Of a stretch of 57,406 bases of DNA, positions 33,706 through 41,992 are shown in pieces. Source of the DNA: an uncultured Propionibacteriaceae bacterium (GTDB taxonomy: Bacteria > Actinomycetota > Actinomycetes > Propionibacteriales > Propionibacteriaceae); contig CALIWR010000014.1 in assembly GCA_938046585.1 (NCBI GenBank), positions 1 to 57,406 of the forward strand. Direction: 5' to 3'. Position 1 is the stretch's first letter. Every line of letters starts with the position of its first letter. A program made the translations under genes and the position numbers. Below the pieces are notes generated by a model. It was not told the origin of the DNA. It did no database searches and was given only the letters and a program-made list of their open reading frames with translations.

Positions 33706-34994
33706 ACCGGGACTGGATGGCCCGGGCCTGCGAGTCGATCCCAGGTGGGGTGAACTCCCCGGTACGGGCGTACGCGTCGGTGGGCGGGACTCCCCGATTC
33801 ATCACCGAAGCCTCCGGCTGCTGGGTCAGCGACGTCGAGGGCCGCCGCTACGTCGACCTGGTCTGCTCCTGGGGCCCGGCGCTGCTGGGGCATGCCCACC
33901 CGCAGGTGGTGGCCGCGGTCCAGGCGGCGGCTGCGCGGGGGCTGAGTTTCGGTGCCCCGACCGGGGCCGAAGTCGAGCTGGCGGAACGGATCCGGGCCCG
34001 GGTCCCGATCGCCGAACAGGTCCGGCTGGTCTCCACCGGCACCGAGGCCACCATGACAGCAGTCCGGCTGGCCCGCGGCGCCACCGGTCGTGACGTAATT
34101 ATCAAATTTGCCGGGCACTATCACGGGCATTGCGATGCGCTGCTGGTCGCGGCCGGCTCGGGGCTGGCGACCCAAGGCCTGCCCGGCAGCGCCGGGGTGA
34201 CCGCCGCAGCCGCCGCAGACACGGTGGTCTTGCCGTACAACGACACCACCGCGTTGCGGGAGGTCTTCGCGAGCCTGGGTGACCGGGTCGCAGCCGTGAT
34301 CACCGAAGCGGCGGCGGCCAATATGGGCGTGGTCGCGCCCGCGGCCGGTTTTAACGCCGAGCTGCGCCGCCTGACCCACGAGTACGGCGCGCTGCTGATC
34401 CTGGACGAGGTGCTGACCGGGTTCCGGGTCTCACCAGCCGGATGGTGGGGCCTGGAGGCCGGGGTGGAGCAGCCGGACTGGGCACCGGACCTGCTCACCT
34501 TCGGCAAAGTGGTCGGCGGCGGGATGCCGCTAGCCGCGGTCGCCGGGCGCCGCGAAGTGATGGATCTGCTGGCCCCCCTCGGCCCGGTCTACCAGGCCGG
34601 CACCCTGTCGGGGAACCCGCTGGCCACCGCGGCCGGGATCGCGACCCTGGACCTCGCTGACGCCGCGGTGTACGCGCTGGTCGATCGCCGTTCGGCCGAA
34701 TTGCAGGCCCTGGTCGGCGAGGCTCTCAGCCGGGCCGGGGTGCCGCACGTGGTGCAGCGGGCGGGGAATTTGTTCTCGGTCTTCTTCCGGGAGCAGCCGG
34801 TCACCTGCTACGCCGACGCCCAGGCCCAAGACACCGAGGCCTTCCGGCGTTTCTTCCACGCCCTGCTGCAGCGGCAGGTGGCGCTGCCGCCGTCGCCTTT
34901 CGAGGCCTGGTTCCTGTCCGCCGCGCACGACGACCAGGCGATGGAGGTGATCGCCGACGCCCTTCCGGCCGCCGCCCAGGCGGCCGGAAGGTGA
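33693..34994 (+). CDS. hemL: glutamate-1-semialdehyde 2,1-aminomutase
   Basis: HemL converts glutamate 1-semialdehyde to 5-aminolevulinate, completing the C5 branch begun by HemA. The 433-residue class III aminotransferase-fold enzyme has SIPGGVNSPVRAY, the GHYHGHCD and LILDEVLTGFR motifs, and the PLP lysine Lys272 in LTFGKVVGGGMP. The start ATG (MAGLNRDW) lies within hemB. The last codons form a strong hairpin running up to the stop codon, suggesting transcription ends or is attenuated here. It is the last certain haem gene of the operon. Confidence 0.97.
   Translation: MAGLNRDWMARACESIPGGVNSPVRAYASVGGTPRFITEASGCWVSDVEGRRYVDLVCSWGPALLGHAHPQVVAAVQAAAARGLSFGAPTGAEVELAERIRARVPIAEQVRLVSTGTEATMTAVRLARGATGRDVIIKFAGHYHGHCDALLVAAGSGLATQGLPGSAGVTAAAAADTVVLPYNDTTALREVFASLGDRVAAVITEAAAANMGVVAPAAGFNAELRRLTHEYGALLILDEVLTGFRVSPAGWWGLEAGVEQPDWAPDLLTFGKVVGGGMPLAAVAGRREVMDLLAPLGPVYQAGTLSGNPLATAAGIATLDLADAAVYALVDRRSAELQALVGEALSRAGVPHVVQRAGNLFSVFFREQPVTCYADAQAQDTEAFRRFFHALLQRQVALPPSPFEAWFLSAAHDDQAMEVIADALPAAAQAAGR
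34961..34991 (+). terminator. hairpin embedded in the last codons of hemL
   Basis: A perfect 13-bp stem (CCTTCCGGCCGCC / GGCGGCCGGAAGG) with the loop GCCCA ends one base before the TGA stop of hemL. There is no T tract, so it may be a Rho-independent-like pause, an mRNA 3'-end stabiliser, or a chance product of Ala/Gly codons. Confidence 0.45.
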
Positions 34995-35121
34995 CCATAC
35001 CGGCGGGGGAATCGGCGATATCTGAGGCTGTTGCGGGTGCGCCGCGATGCATCCAGCGGCTCGGAGCCGTACCTTGTCCGCAGGCGCCTCGACTGGTAGG
35101 CGCCCGACCAGGGGAGGACGG

Positions 35122-36144
35122 ATGGGGCTGAACATCCCGCGGGACCTCGCTGCATGGCAGGCACGAGAACGGCGACGGCACCCGGCCCGCCAGCTTGCCC
35201 GGCGTCTGAAACGGCCGACCCCGGCCCCGGTCTGGGTCGCCCGGAACCGGCCCGACCCGCAGGTGGCGGTGCTGCTGGAACAGCGCACCGGCCCGGTCCG
35301 GGCGGCGCTGGTCGACCCGCTGCGGCATCTACCGGAGATCGGCGCCATGGTGGTGGCCCCGTTCGACTTGAACGGCACCGTCCCGGCGACGTGGAGCGTC
35401 TCCCAGCACAGCGAGATCCACCTCGGGCGAGACTTCATCGCCGGCCGGGTGATCCTCGCCACCAGCCACGCCAGCACCCTGGCCCAGGACGTGTACCAGC
35501 AGGCGATCAACCGTGGGATCGAGTTCTGGGTGGTCCAGGCCCGGATCCTGAACCCGTACGCCCCGCCGCTGCCCGAGGGGGGCCGGCTGCTGGCCTGGAG
35601 CGACTCCGACGCCGAGTTCTGGGCCAGTGGCCGCAGCGACATCCAGACCACCGTGGTCGGCTCCCAGCTGCTGTGGCTGGCGCAGCAGCAACGAGTCCCT
35701 TACCTGTCGGAAGGGAACCGGCCGCTGTACCTGGGCCAAACCTCCGCCTCGGGGCTGTCGCGGGCCGGCCTAGCCCGGGCGGCAATCACTTTCTGCCACA
35801 CCACCCACGGCGCCTACCGCCCGCACCCGGACGAGACCGACCACGTCTCCAAGCTGGAGCACGCCACCTTCGAGGGGCTCGGCATCGATGTCGACCGGGC
35901 CGCGCAGCCCCTGGACCAGATCGCCCGCCCGGTCACCTCCGCCTGCTCGACTGGCCTGTTGGAGGCCGCCGCCCGCGGCCTGCCGGCCTTCGTCTGGTAC
36001 CCGCGCCCGCCGGCCTGGCTGCACGACCTGTGGCAGCGGTACGGGCTTCGTCCCTGGGGCGGCGAACCGACCCCCGCCCCGATCCTGCCAACCGCCCAAC
36101 CAGCCCATACCGTGGCCCACATCATCCGGGAGCGGTGTGTCTGA
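35122..36144 (+). CDS. uncharacterised GT-B-glycosyltransferase-like protein
   Basis: This 340-residue protein is one I cannot assign. Features resembling a GT-B nucleotide-sugar transferase are a mid-protein AWSDSDAEFWASG...VVGSQLL strand/turn region, then PLYLGQ, YRPHPDE, and a C-terminal STGLLEAAARGLPAFVWY like the donor-site helix of capsule or polysialic-type transferases. No signal peptide or membrane segment is seen. The start MGLNIPRDLA has GGGGAGGACGG upstream. It follows hemL by 127 bases on the same strand but has no evident link to haem. A dispersed repeat copy starts immediately after its stop. Confidence 0.6.
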   Translation: MGLNIPRDLAAWQARERRRHPARQLARRLKRPTPAPVWVARNRPDPQVAVLLEQRTGPVRAALVDPLRHLPEIGAMVVAPFDLNGTVPATWSVSQHSEIHLGRDFIAGRVILATSHASTLAQDVYQQAINRGIEFWVVQARILNPYAPPLPEGGRLLAWSDSDAEFWASGRSDIQTTVVGSQLLWLAQQQRVPYLSEGNRPLYLGQTSASGLSRAGLARAAITFCHTTHGAYRPHPDETDHVSKLEHATFEGLGIDVDRAAQPLDQIARPVTSACSTGLLEAAARGLPAFVWYPRPPAWLHDLWQRYGLRPWGGEPTPAPILPTAQPAHTVAHIIRERCV

Positions 36145-36200
36145 GTCCCTTCGCTTTCGCTTGCGCGGTCCGTGTCGCTCATGCCCGGCTCTTCCTCCGG
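36145..36200 (+). repeat. dispersed hairpin repeat, copy C (diverged)
   Basis: The segment (CCCTTCGCTTTCGCTTGC then GTGTCGCTCATGCCCGGC and CTTCCTCC) aligns with copy B with one gap and about a quarter of positions changed. It directly follows the stop of the GT-B-like gene and lies in the convergent gap before the ywiC-like gene. Confidence 0.6.
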
Positions 36201-36256
36201 CCTGGGCCTTAGGCCTGAATCTGGTGCTTCTCGGCGCTCGTGACACAGGCTCAGGC

Positions 36257-37087
36257 TCATACCAGGAGCAGCACCAACAAGACCACGCTGAGCACGATCT
36301 CCCCTAGGCCCACCGGCCGGGCGCGGACGGTGCGGCGTAACGCTATCGCGGGAACCGCTGCCGCCCGGACCGCGGCGAGGACGAAGAAAGCGGTCAGGGC
36401 CGCCAGGTGCAGGGGAAGGTTGCGGCTGGCGAGCCAGCCGAAGACTACGGCGAGGATGGCGTGGTAGCCCGCCGACATCAGCCACCAGGTACGGCTGCCG
36501 CGCTCGCGGATGACGGTCTTGACGTACAGCACGGTGCCGAGAAAATAGCCGAAACAGGCCGCTGTAGCCAGCACCACCGAGGTCAGCGACGCCATCGCGG
36601 CGAGCCGGTACGGGTCCGGGGCGGCGACCAGCGGCAGCAGCAGCGAGGCTGCGGCAACGGTGATCGCCCCACCGAGCAGGCTGCGTTCGCGGCGGCGCCG
36701 GGCCAGGTACAGACCGACCGCGGCCGCGGCCGCGAACCCCGGCAGCCAGTAGAGCAGGACCGGGCCGATCATGACCAGCGAGCCCAGCCCCAGCAGGGTC
36801 ACCGCCGCCAGATATGTCAGGGCCGGGGTCTGGAATCGGCGCCGTTGGGCCGGGGCGGCCTTCAGCCACTGGCTGGCGGCGTTGAAGCACAGGTAGCCGG
36901 CCAAGGCGCCCGCCCCCAGCAGCAGCGAAGCGGCCAGGGTGGTGGTCTGGGCTCGTGCCCCCAGAACCCCGCCGACGACGCCGGGCACTACCAGCATCGC
37001 CCAGGCCCCGTGCTGTTTGGGGACCCAGGCTGGATTTGAGCCGATCCGGCGACGGTCCTGTGTCACGGTAGGGATGCTAGCGACCAA
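36257..37087 (-). CDS. YwiC-like integral membrane protein
   Basis: This 276-residue protein has about eight hydrophobic segments and the family hallmark WVPKQHGAWAMLVVPG near the N-terminus, followed by CFNAASQWLKA. The YwiC-like family is widespread in Gram-positives but its biochemical role is not established. The start is uncertain: TTG 37087 has GAGG upstream, while GTG 37066 (MTQDRRRIG) would leave only a short N-terminus before the QHGAW motif. It is divergent from the CoA-transferase gene with 122 bases between. It ends at the convergent gap holding repeat copy C. Confidence 0.8.
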   Translation of the reverse strand: MVASIPTVTQDRRRIGSNPAWVPKQHGAWAMLVVPGVVGGVLGARAQTTTLAASLLLGAGALAGYLCFNAASQWLKAAPAQRRRFQTPALTYLAAVTLLGLGSLVMIGPVLLYWLPGFAAAAAVGLYLARRRRERSLLGGAITVAAASLLLPLVAAPDPYRLAAMASLTSVVLATAACFGYFLGTVLYVKTVIRERGSRTWWLMSAGYHAILAVVFGWLASRNLPLHLAALTAFFVLAAVRAAAVPAIALRRTVRARPVGLGEIVLSVVLLVLLLV

Positions 37088-37209
37088 TCGGCCTCGCGGC
37101 CTGGGCTGATCAGCCGTGCCCGGGCTTGGGATTTCTGCCCCGCCGCCGCACCGGCGCCGTGTGGTCGATAGCCTCTACCCCACCAGAGCATTCGAGCTGA
37201 AGGACGACG

Positions 37210-38718
37210 ATGACGCGAATCATGAACGAGTCGTATCGCCAGAAGGTCATGACGGCGCAGGAGGCGGCCGCCCTGATCGAGAACGGTGACACGATCGGTT
37301 TCTCGGGTTTCACCGGGGCGGGATATCCCAAGGAGTTCCCGTTGGCGCTGGCCGAACGCGCCAAGCAACTGCACCAGGCCGGTCAGGACTTCCGCGTCAA
37401 CTCATTCACCGGCGCCTCGACGGCCCCGGAGTTGGACGGCGCGCTGGCCGAGGCTGATGCGGTCGGCTATCGGATGCCGTACCAGTCCGATCCGGAGATC
37501 CGGCGTCGGATCAACTCCGGCGATATCGACTACACCGACATCCACCTGTCGCATTCGGCGATCCAGGTCCGGCAGGGGTTCCTGGGCAAGCTGGACTATG
37601 CGGTGGTTGAGGTCGCCGCGATCAAGGAGGACGGCAGCGCGGTCCCGTCATCCTCGGTCGGTAACAATGCGGTCTACTTGGAGCGGGCCGAGAAGGTCAT
37701 CCTTGAGGTGAACTCGTGGCAGTCGCTGGACCTGGAGGGCATGCATGACGTGTACCGGCAGGTGCAGCTGCCCCCGAACCGGGTGCCGCTGCCGCTGACT
37801 GCCACCGGCGACCGGATCGGCGAGCCCACGTACCACATCGACCCGGCCAAGGTGGTCGCGGTCGTGGAATGTAACCGGGCCGACCGCAACACTCCGTTCA
37901 AGGCTCCCGATGCGATCTCGGAGGCGATCGCCGGTTTCTACATCGACTTCCTCAGCCATGAGGTCAAACGCGGTACCCTGCCGCCGAATCTGCTGCCGCT
38001 GCAGTCGGGTGTCGGCAATGTCGCGAACGCGGTGCTGGCCGGCCTCAAGGATGGCCCTTTCTCCAACCTGGTGTCTTTCACTGAGGTGATTCAGGACGGG
38101 ATGGTCGACCTGATCGACGTCGGCAAGATGACGGTGGCCTCGGCTACCGCATTCTCCCTGTCGCCGGAGTATGCGGCCAAGATGAATGACAACGCAGCTT
38201 CGTACCGCGAGAGCATCGTGCTGCGCCAGCAGGAGGTCTCGAACCATCCCGAGCTGATTCGGCGTCTGGGTGTGCTGGCCTGCAACGGCATGATCGAGGC
38301 CGATATCTACGGCAATGTGAACTCGACCCACATCATGGGCTCGAAGATGCAGAACGGTATCGGTGGCTCGGGTGATTTCGCCCGTAATGCCTACATCTCG
38401 GCCTTCGTCACCCCGTCGACGGCGAAGGGTGGGGCGATCTCGGCAATCGTGCCGATGGTGTCGCACGTCGACCACACCGAGCATGACGTCGCCGTGATCA
38501 TCACCGAGCAGGGCCTGGCCGACCTGCGGGGGCTGTCACCGCGTAAGCGGGCCCGGGTTGTGATCGAGAAGTGCGCCCACCCCGACTACCGGCCGCTGCT
38601 GCTGGACTACCTGGAGCGGGCGGAGCGTTCCGGCAACGGCCTGCATACCCCGCACCTGCTCACCGAAGCGCACGCCTTCCATACCCGTTTCCTGGAGACG
38701 GGCACCATGAAGCCCTGA
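37210..38718 (+). CDS. succinyl-CoA:acetate/propionate CoA-transferase (acetyl-CoA hydrolase/transferase family)
   Basis: The 502-residue protein belongs to the class I CoA-transferase family that moves CoA between succinate and acetate or propionate. The segment NLVSFTEVIQDGM contains the catalytic glutamate that forms the enzyme-CoA thioester, and NGIGGSGDFARNAY is the conserved glycine-rich oxyanion region. EQGLADLRGLSPRKRA follows. In propionic fermentation such an enzyme returns CoA from propionyl-CoA to succinate, which makes this gene a main hint to the lifestyle. The start MTRIMNESYRQK has GAAGGACG upstream. An ATG four codons later is possible. It has its own promoter region shared with ywiC. 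Confidence 0.9.
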   Translation: MTRIMNESYRQKVMTAQEAAALIENGDTIGFSGFTGAGYPKEFPLALAERAKQLHQAGQDFRVNSFTGASTAPELDGALAEADAVGYRMPYQSDPEIRRRINSGDIDYTDIHLSHSAIQVRQGFLGKLDYAVVEVAAIKEDGSAVPSSSVGNNAVYLERAEKVILEVNSWQSLDLEGMHDVYRQVQLPPNRVPLPLTATGDRIGEPTYHIDPAKVVAVVECNRADRNTPFKAPDAISEAIAGFYIDFLSHEVKRGTLPPNLLPLQSGVGNVANAVLAGLKDGPFSNLVSFTEVIQDGMVDLIDVGKMTVASATAFSLSPEYAAKMNDNAASYRESIVLRQQEVSNHPELIRRLGVLACNGMIEADIYGNVNSTHIMGSKMQNGIGGSGDFARNAYISAFVTPSTAKGGAISAIVPMVSHVDHTEHDVAVIITEQGLADLRGLSPRKRARVVIEKCAHPDYRPLLLDYLERAERSGNGLHTPHLLTEAHAFHTRFLETGTMKP

Positions 38719-38764
38719 TCTGGTCGGACCGGATACCCTGGGATGCCGGGCCGAGAGGAGTGGA

Positions 38765-39487
38765 ATGAGCGCGTCACCTGATGATGACCATACGGTGCTG
38801 CGTACTAGCTCCTGCGACCCGGCATCCGCCGTTCCCGCCGATGCTGCCAGCCCGACCGAGGCTGAGCAGCCAGACCCCGAGCAGCCGCTGGTCGCGCCGC
38901 CGGGTCCCCCGTCTCATGGTGGGATCGCGATCCTGCCCCCGATCAAACCGACCGTCGCCGACGGCTATCCGGTCTCGCCGCGTACCGGGGAACCGCAGCG
39001 GCCGTGGCTGCTCACGGTAGCGGTGTCGCTGCTGCTGCTCGGCTCGGTAGTCGCCGGCGTCGGGCTGCTGCAGGTGTTGTGGGATGCGGCGACGGTCACC
39101 GGCTACCATGCCGCGGCCCGGGTGTTGTCGTGGGTCCAGCCTGACCCGGTCTCCTGGCTGACCCTGATCCTGGTACTGACGATCGGACTGATCGGGGTAC
39201 TCATCGTCGGTGCCCCGGCCTCGGCCGCGTACAACGCCTGGAATGGAGACGGTCGTACCCGTTGGCTCGGGCTCACCGCGGTCGGGGTTTGCTTGCTGTC
39301 GATCCTGCTCAACACCACCGCCCTGGTAGCGCTGGCACCAGTGACGCTTGGCGCAGCCCTACTCTGGCTGGCGCCAATCAGTTCGTACGTCTCGGCCTGG
39401 TCCCAGGTGCGTCATGACCAGCACGCAGTCACGCCCCAGTGGGTCGCTGACGTCTTCTACGGCCCCCTGCCCCGCTACCGGGTCTAA
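38765..39487 (+). CDS. hypothetical membrane protein with Pro-rich N-terminus
   Basis: This 240-residue protein is not recognised. The first 80 residues are hydrophilic and rich in Pro, Asp, Glu and Ser. Hydrophobic segments follow near residues 81-105, 133-157, 165-190 and 193-212, suggesting four membrane helices with the tail in the cytoplasm. The start MSASPDDD has GAGAGGAG upstream. It follows the CoA-transferase by 46 bases on the same strand, so cotranscription is possible. The convergent gap after it contains repeat copy D. Confidence 0.75.
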   Translation: MSASPDDDHTVLRTSSCDPASAVPADAASPTEAEQPDPEQPLVAPPGPPSHGGIAILPPIKPTVADGYPVSPRTGEPQRPWLLTVAVSLLLLGSVVAGVGLLQVLWDAATVTGYHAAARVLSWVQPDPVSWLTLILVLTIGLIGVLIVGAPASAAYNAWNGDGRTRWLGLTAVGVCLLSILLNTTALVALAPVTLGAALLWLAPISSYVSAWSQVRHDQHAVTPQWVADVFYGPLPRYRV

Positions 39488-39501
39488 TCGCTGTATTGGG
39501 T

Positions 39502-39556
39502 CGCTCTCGCCTGCGCGAGCGCTGGCCGCGTTGCTGACGCCCCCGTCTTCTTCCTT
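39502..39556 (+). repeat. dispersed hairpin repeat, copy D
   Basis: The segment (CGCTCTCGCCTGCGCGAGC, then GGCCGCGTTGCTGACGC and CCCCGTCTTCTTCC) aligns with copies A and B without gaps. The stem CTCGC/GCGAG is kept. It fills the gap between two convergent genes and runs into the stop codon of the phosphotransferase-like gene. Confidence 0.75.
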
Positions 39557-41924
39557 AGATCGATCTCACCACGCCCCGGTCGCCGTCGACCACCACCTGC
39601 TGGCCGTCGTGGAGGACCGTGGTCCCGGTCAGCGAACCCATCACAGCCGGGATCCCACATTCACGGGCCACGATCGCCGCATGCGAGGCCATCCCACCCA
39701 GATCTACCACGACGGCGCCGGCCCGGGCGAACAACGGAGTCCAGGACGGGTTGGTGGCCCGGCAGACCAGCACCTCCCCCGGCTGCAGCCGGCCGAACTC
39801 GCTCGGGCCGTGGATCACCCGGACCGGGCCGCTAACCCGCCCGCCACCGGCCCCGATCCCCGACACGAGGGCGTCATCGGGCAGTGGCTCATCGCCGAAC
39901 AGGGTGAGCGGAGATACCAGGGGCGTCGAGCCGAGCTCGGCGTACGCGGCGCGACGCCGGCTGGCCGACACCAGCCGAGGCATCGGGCCTCGAGCCGGAT
40001 CGGTGAGCCGGCTGATCTCGGCCCAGGTCAGATACCAGACGTCATCGGCGCTGGCCAGCGCCCCGGCCGCAGCCAGCCGGGCCCCGATCTCGAGGTAGGC
40101 GCGCCTGGTCGCGGCCATGGTCCGGGTGGCCTCGAAGTGGGTGTCCTCGCGCAACGCCAGCCCGTCGACTGTACGCCGGACCAACCGCTCCACGACCCGA
40201 CGAAGCCGCAGCCGGCTCACCCAGGGATGCCCCAACAACCGGGCCCGGGCCCGCTCCTGGGCCTCGGAGTTGAGGGGCTGACGAGGTTGGCGGGCCAGCA
40301 CCGCGATCAGGTCCATCACCGGCGCCGGGTCGGCCCCCCAGGTCGGATCAGCCAACAGCAGCAGGCTGCTGCTCTCCCGGTTCCCGTACTGTTCCAGGAA
40401 ATCCGCCAGCCACCGCCTCAACCCGGCCGTGGCCGGGTCGGCCAGGTCCACCCGGTCGGCGCTGGGCTGGGGCTCGAACACAGCCCATAGCCGCGGCTCG
40501 GCCCGTAGCGTCTCGGCGACCTCGCCGAGTTCCCGGTTCAGGGCCTGGGTAACGCTGGGAACGTTGCAGAGCAGGTCGAGCAACTGCCCGTTCAGGTGTA
40601 GCGCCCGCAGCACCAGCCGCAGCCCGCCCAGGGACACCAGGGCCGCCGGCAGCCAGGAGACCCGGATCCCGGTCAGCACCATCATCAGGGTCCGGGCCCG
40701 CTGCGGGACCGCCAGCAGGGATCCCCAACCGAGCCGGCTCGGGTCCTGCGCATCCAATTCCTGACAGGCGCGCAGGTAGCCCGGATAGCGGGGATCACGG
40801 CGCCAGTCACGGGGGTTCCGGCCAGTGCGTAGCAGGGAACGCAGGATCGTTAACGGCATCCTGGGCAGCAGCTTCGGGTCGAGCGGGATGGCCTCGGTCA
40901 CGATCCCATCCTCGACCAGCACCATGGCGCCCAGGTCGACCCGGACCCCGGCGATCCCGCGCCACATCCCGCTCAGCAACGGTGCGATCACCAGGCTGAT
41001 CCAGCCGTCGACCTCCAGCGGCAGCGGGCGGCGGGTCAGCAGCTCCATCTCGATCCTGGCGTACTGGCGCCGGAGCCGGCCCACCCGGATCGGGGCCGGC
41101 GGCAGCGCGGTCATCGGACGAGCCTGAAGCAGCAAGAATCGCCCCTTGGCCAGCGCCCACTCGATGTCCATCGGACGGCCGAAGTGCGCCTGTACGGCGT
41201 GCCCGAGCCGGGCCAGCTCGGCTAGCTGCGCCTCACTGAGCCGGGCCGCGACGGCGTGCCCGGTCGCCGTCCCGCCATGCCCCTCCTGGCGCGAGATCAC
41301 CGCCCCGTCGCGGCCCAGCAGGGCATGGTCGGGGGTGACCAGCCCGGCTACCACGGCCTCACCCAGCCCAGGGCTGGAGTCGACCACGGTCTGGTCGCGG
41401 GCCCCGGTGACCGGGTTCGCGGTGAGCATCACGCCGGCCAGCTCGGCGGGCACCATTCGCTGTATCACCACCGCCATCGCTACCGTGGCCGGGTCCACGC
41501 CGAGCCGGGCCCGGTAGGCGACGGCCCGCTCGGTGAACAGCGAAGCCCAGCAGTCGCGAACCGCAGCCACCACGGCCTGATCCCCCTCAACGCCGAGGAA
41601 GGTGTCCTGTTGGCCGGCGAAGGCGGCCCCGGGCAGGTCCTCGGCGGTGGCGCTGGAACGGACCGCGACCGGGCCACGCCCCAGTTCGGCATAGCCGGCC
41701 AGCAGCTGGCGACAGATCGGCTCGGGCATCGGCAGCGCTCGTACCGCATCCTGGGTCGGGTTCGCCAGCTCGACGGTGGCCTCGCGGTAGGCCTGGGTGG
41801 TGACGACTATGCCGGCGGGAACCGGGAAACCGGTACGGATCAGCTCGCCCAGGTTGGCGCCCTTGCCGCCGGCCTGGGCCAGATCACGGGCGGAGAGTTC
41901 GGACAGGGGTACGCACCATCGCAT
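39555..41924 (-). CDS. PEP-synthase-like / rifampicin-phosphotransferase-like enzyme
   Basis: The 789-residue protein has an N-terminal ATP-grasp domain (GGKGANLGELIRTGFPVPAG; VRSSATAEDLPGAAFAGQQDT; IEWALAKGRFLLLQARPM), a long central region (about 310-690), and a C-terminal swivelling domain with the phosphohistidine motif GGMASHAAIVARECGIPAVM. It ends there, without the PEP/pyruvate TIM barrel of PpsA or PpdK. That order matches rifampicin phosphotransferases, where the middle domain binds the drug. Whether rifampicin is the substrate is unproven, and many related proteins are uncharacterised. It is divergent from an MFS exporter. The predicted promoter places transcription start at the ATG, so the mRNA may be leaderless. 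Confidence 0.8.
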   Translation of the reverse strand: MRWCVPLSELSARDLAQAGGKGANLGELIRTGFPVPAGIVVTTQAYREATVELANPTQDAVRALPMPEPICRQLLAGYAELGRGPVAVRSSATAEDLPGAAFAGQQDTFLGVEGDQAVVAAVRDCWASLFTERAVAYRARLGVDPATVAMAVVIQRMVPAELAGVMLTANPVTGARDQTVVDSSPGLGEAVVAGLVTPDHALLGRDGAVISRQEGHGGTATGHAVAARLSEAQLAELARLGHAVQAHFGRPMDIEWALAKGRFLLLQARPMTALPPAPIRVGRLRRQYARIEMELLTRRPLPLEVDGWISLVIAPLLSGMWRGIAGVRVDLGAMVLVEDGIVTEAIPLDPKLLPRMPLTILRSLLRTGRNPRDWRRDPRYPGYLRACQELDAQDPSRLGWGSLLAVPQRARTLMMVLTGIRVSWLPAALVSLGGLRLVLRALHLNGQLLDLLCNVPSVTQALNRELGEVAETLRAEPRLWAVFEPQPSADRVDLADPATAGLRRWLADFLEQYGNRESSSLLLLADPTWGADPAPVMDLIAVLARQPRQPLNSEAQERARARLLGHPWVSRLRLRRVVERLVRRTVDGLALREDTHFEATRTMAATRRAYLEIGARLAAAGALASADDVWYLTWAEISRLTDPARGPMPRLVSASRRRAAYAELGSTPLVSPLTLFGDEPLPDDALVSGIGAGGGRVSGPVRVIHGPSEFGRLQPGEVLVCRATNPSWTPLFARAGAVVVDLGGMASHAAIVARECGIPAVMGSLTGTTVLHDGQQVVVDGDRGVVRSI

Positions 41925-41931
41925 GCCCCCA

Positions 41932-41960
41932 AACGTACAAAATAGAAAACGTCACGTCAA
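41932..41960 (-). promoter_or_regulatory. promoter of the phosphotransferase-like gene
   Basis: On the minus strand, a -35 TTGACG (41960-41955) and a -10 TACGTT (41937-41932) are separated by 17 bases. The expected start at about 41925 is next to the ATG at 41924, which predicts a leaderless transcript. The region is AT-rich against a GC-rich background. Confidence 0.6.
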
Positions 41961-41986
41961 CAAACAGGAGACGGTATGTTTACTAT
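41957..41986 (+). promoter_or_regulatory. promoter of the MFS gene
   Basis: On the plus strand, a -10 TACTAT at 41981-41986 and a -35-like TCAACA at 41957-41962 (18-base spacer) would start transcription near 41993, the GTG start codon itself. The -35 overlaps that of the divergent gene, so the two promoters probably compete or share a regulator. Confidence 0.5.
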
Positions 41987-41992
41987 GGTGGG

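Noticed and set aside
41925..41992. Rifamycin-associated element upstream of the phosphotransferase-like gene
   Set aside because: The known 19-base inverted-repeat element of rifamycin-inducible genes is not visible in the intergenic region.
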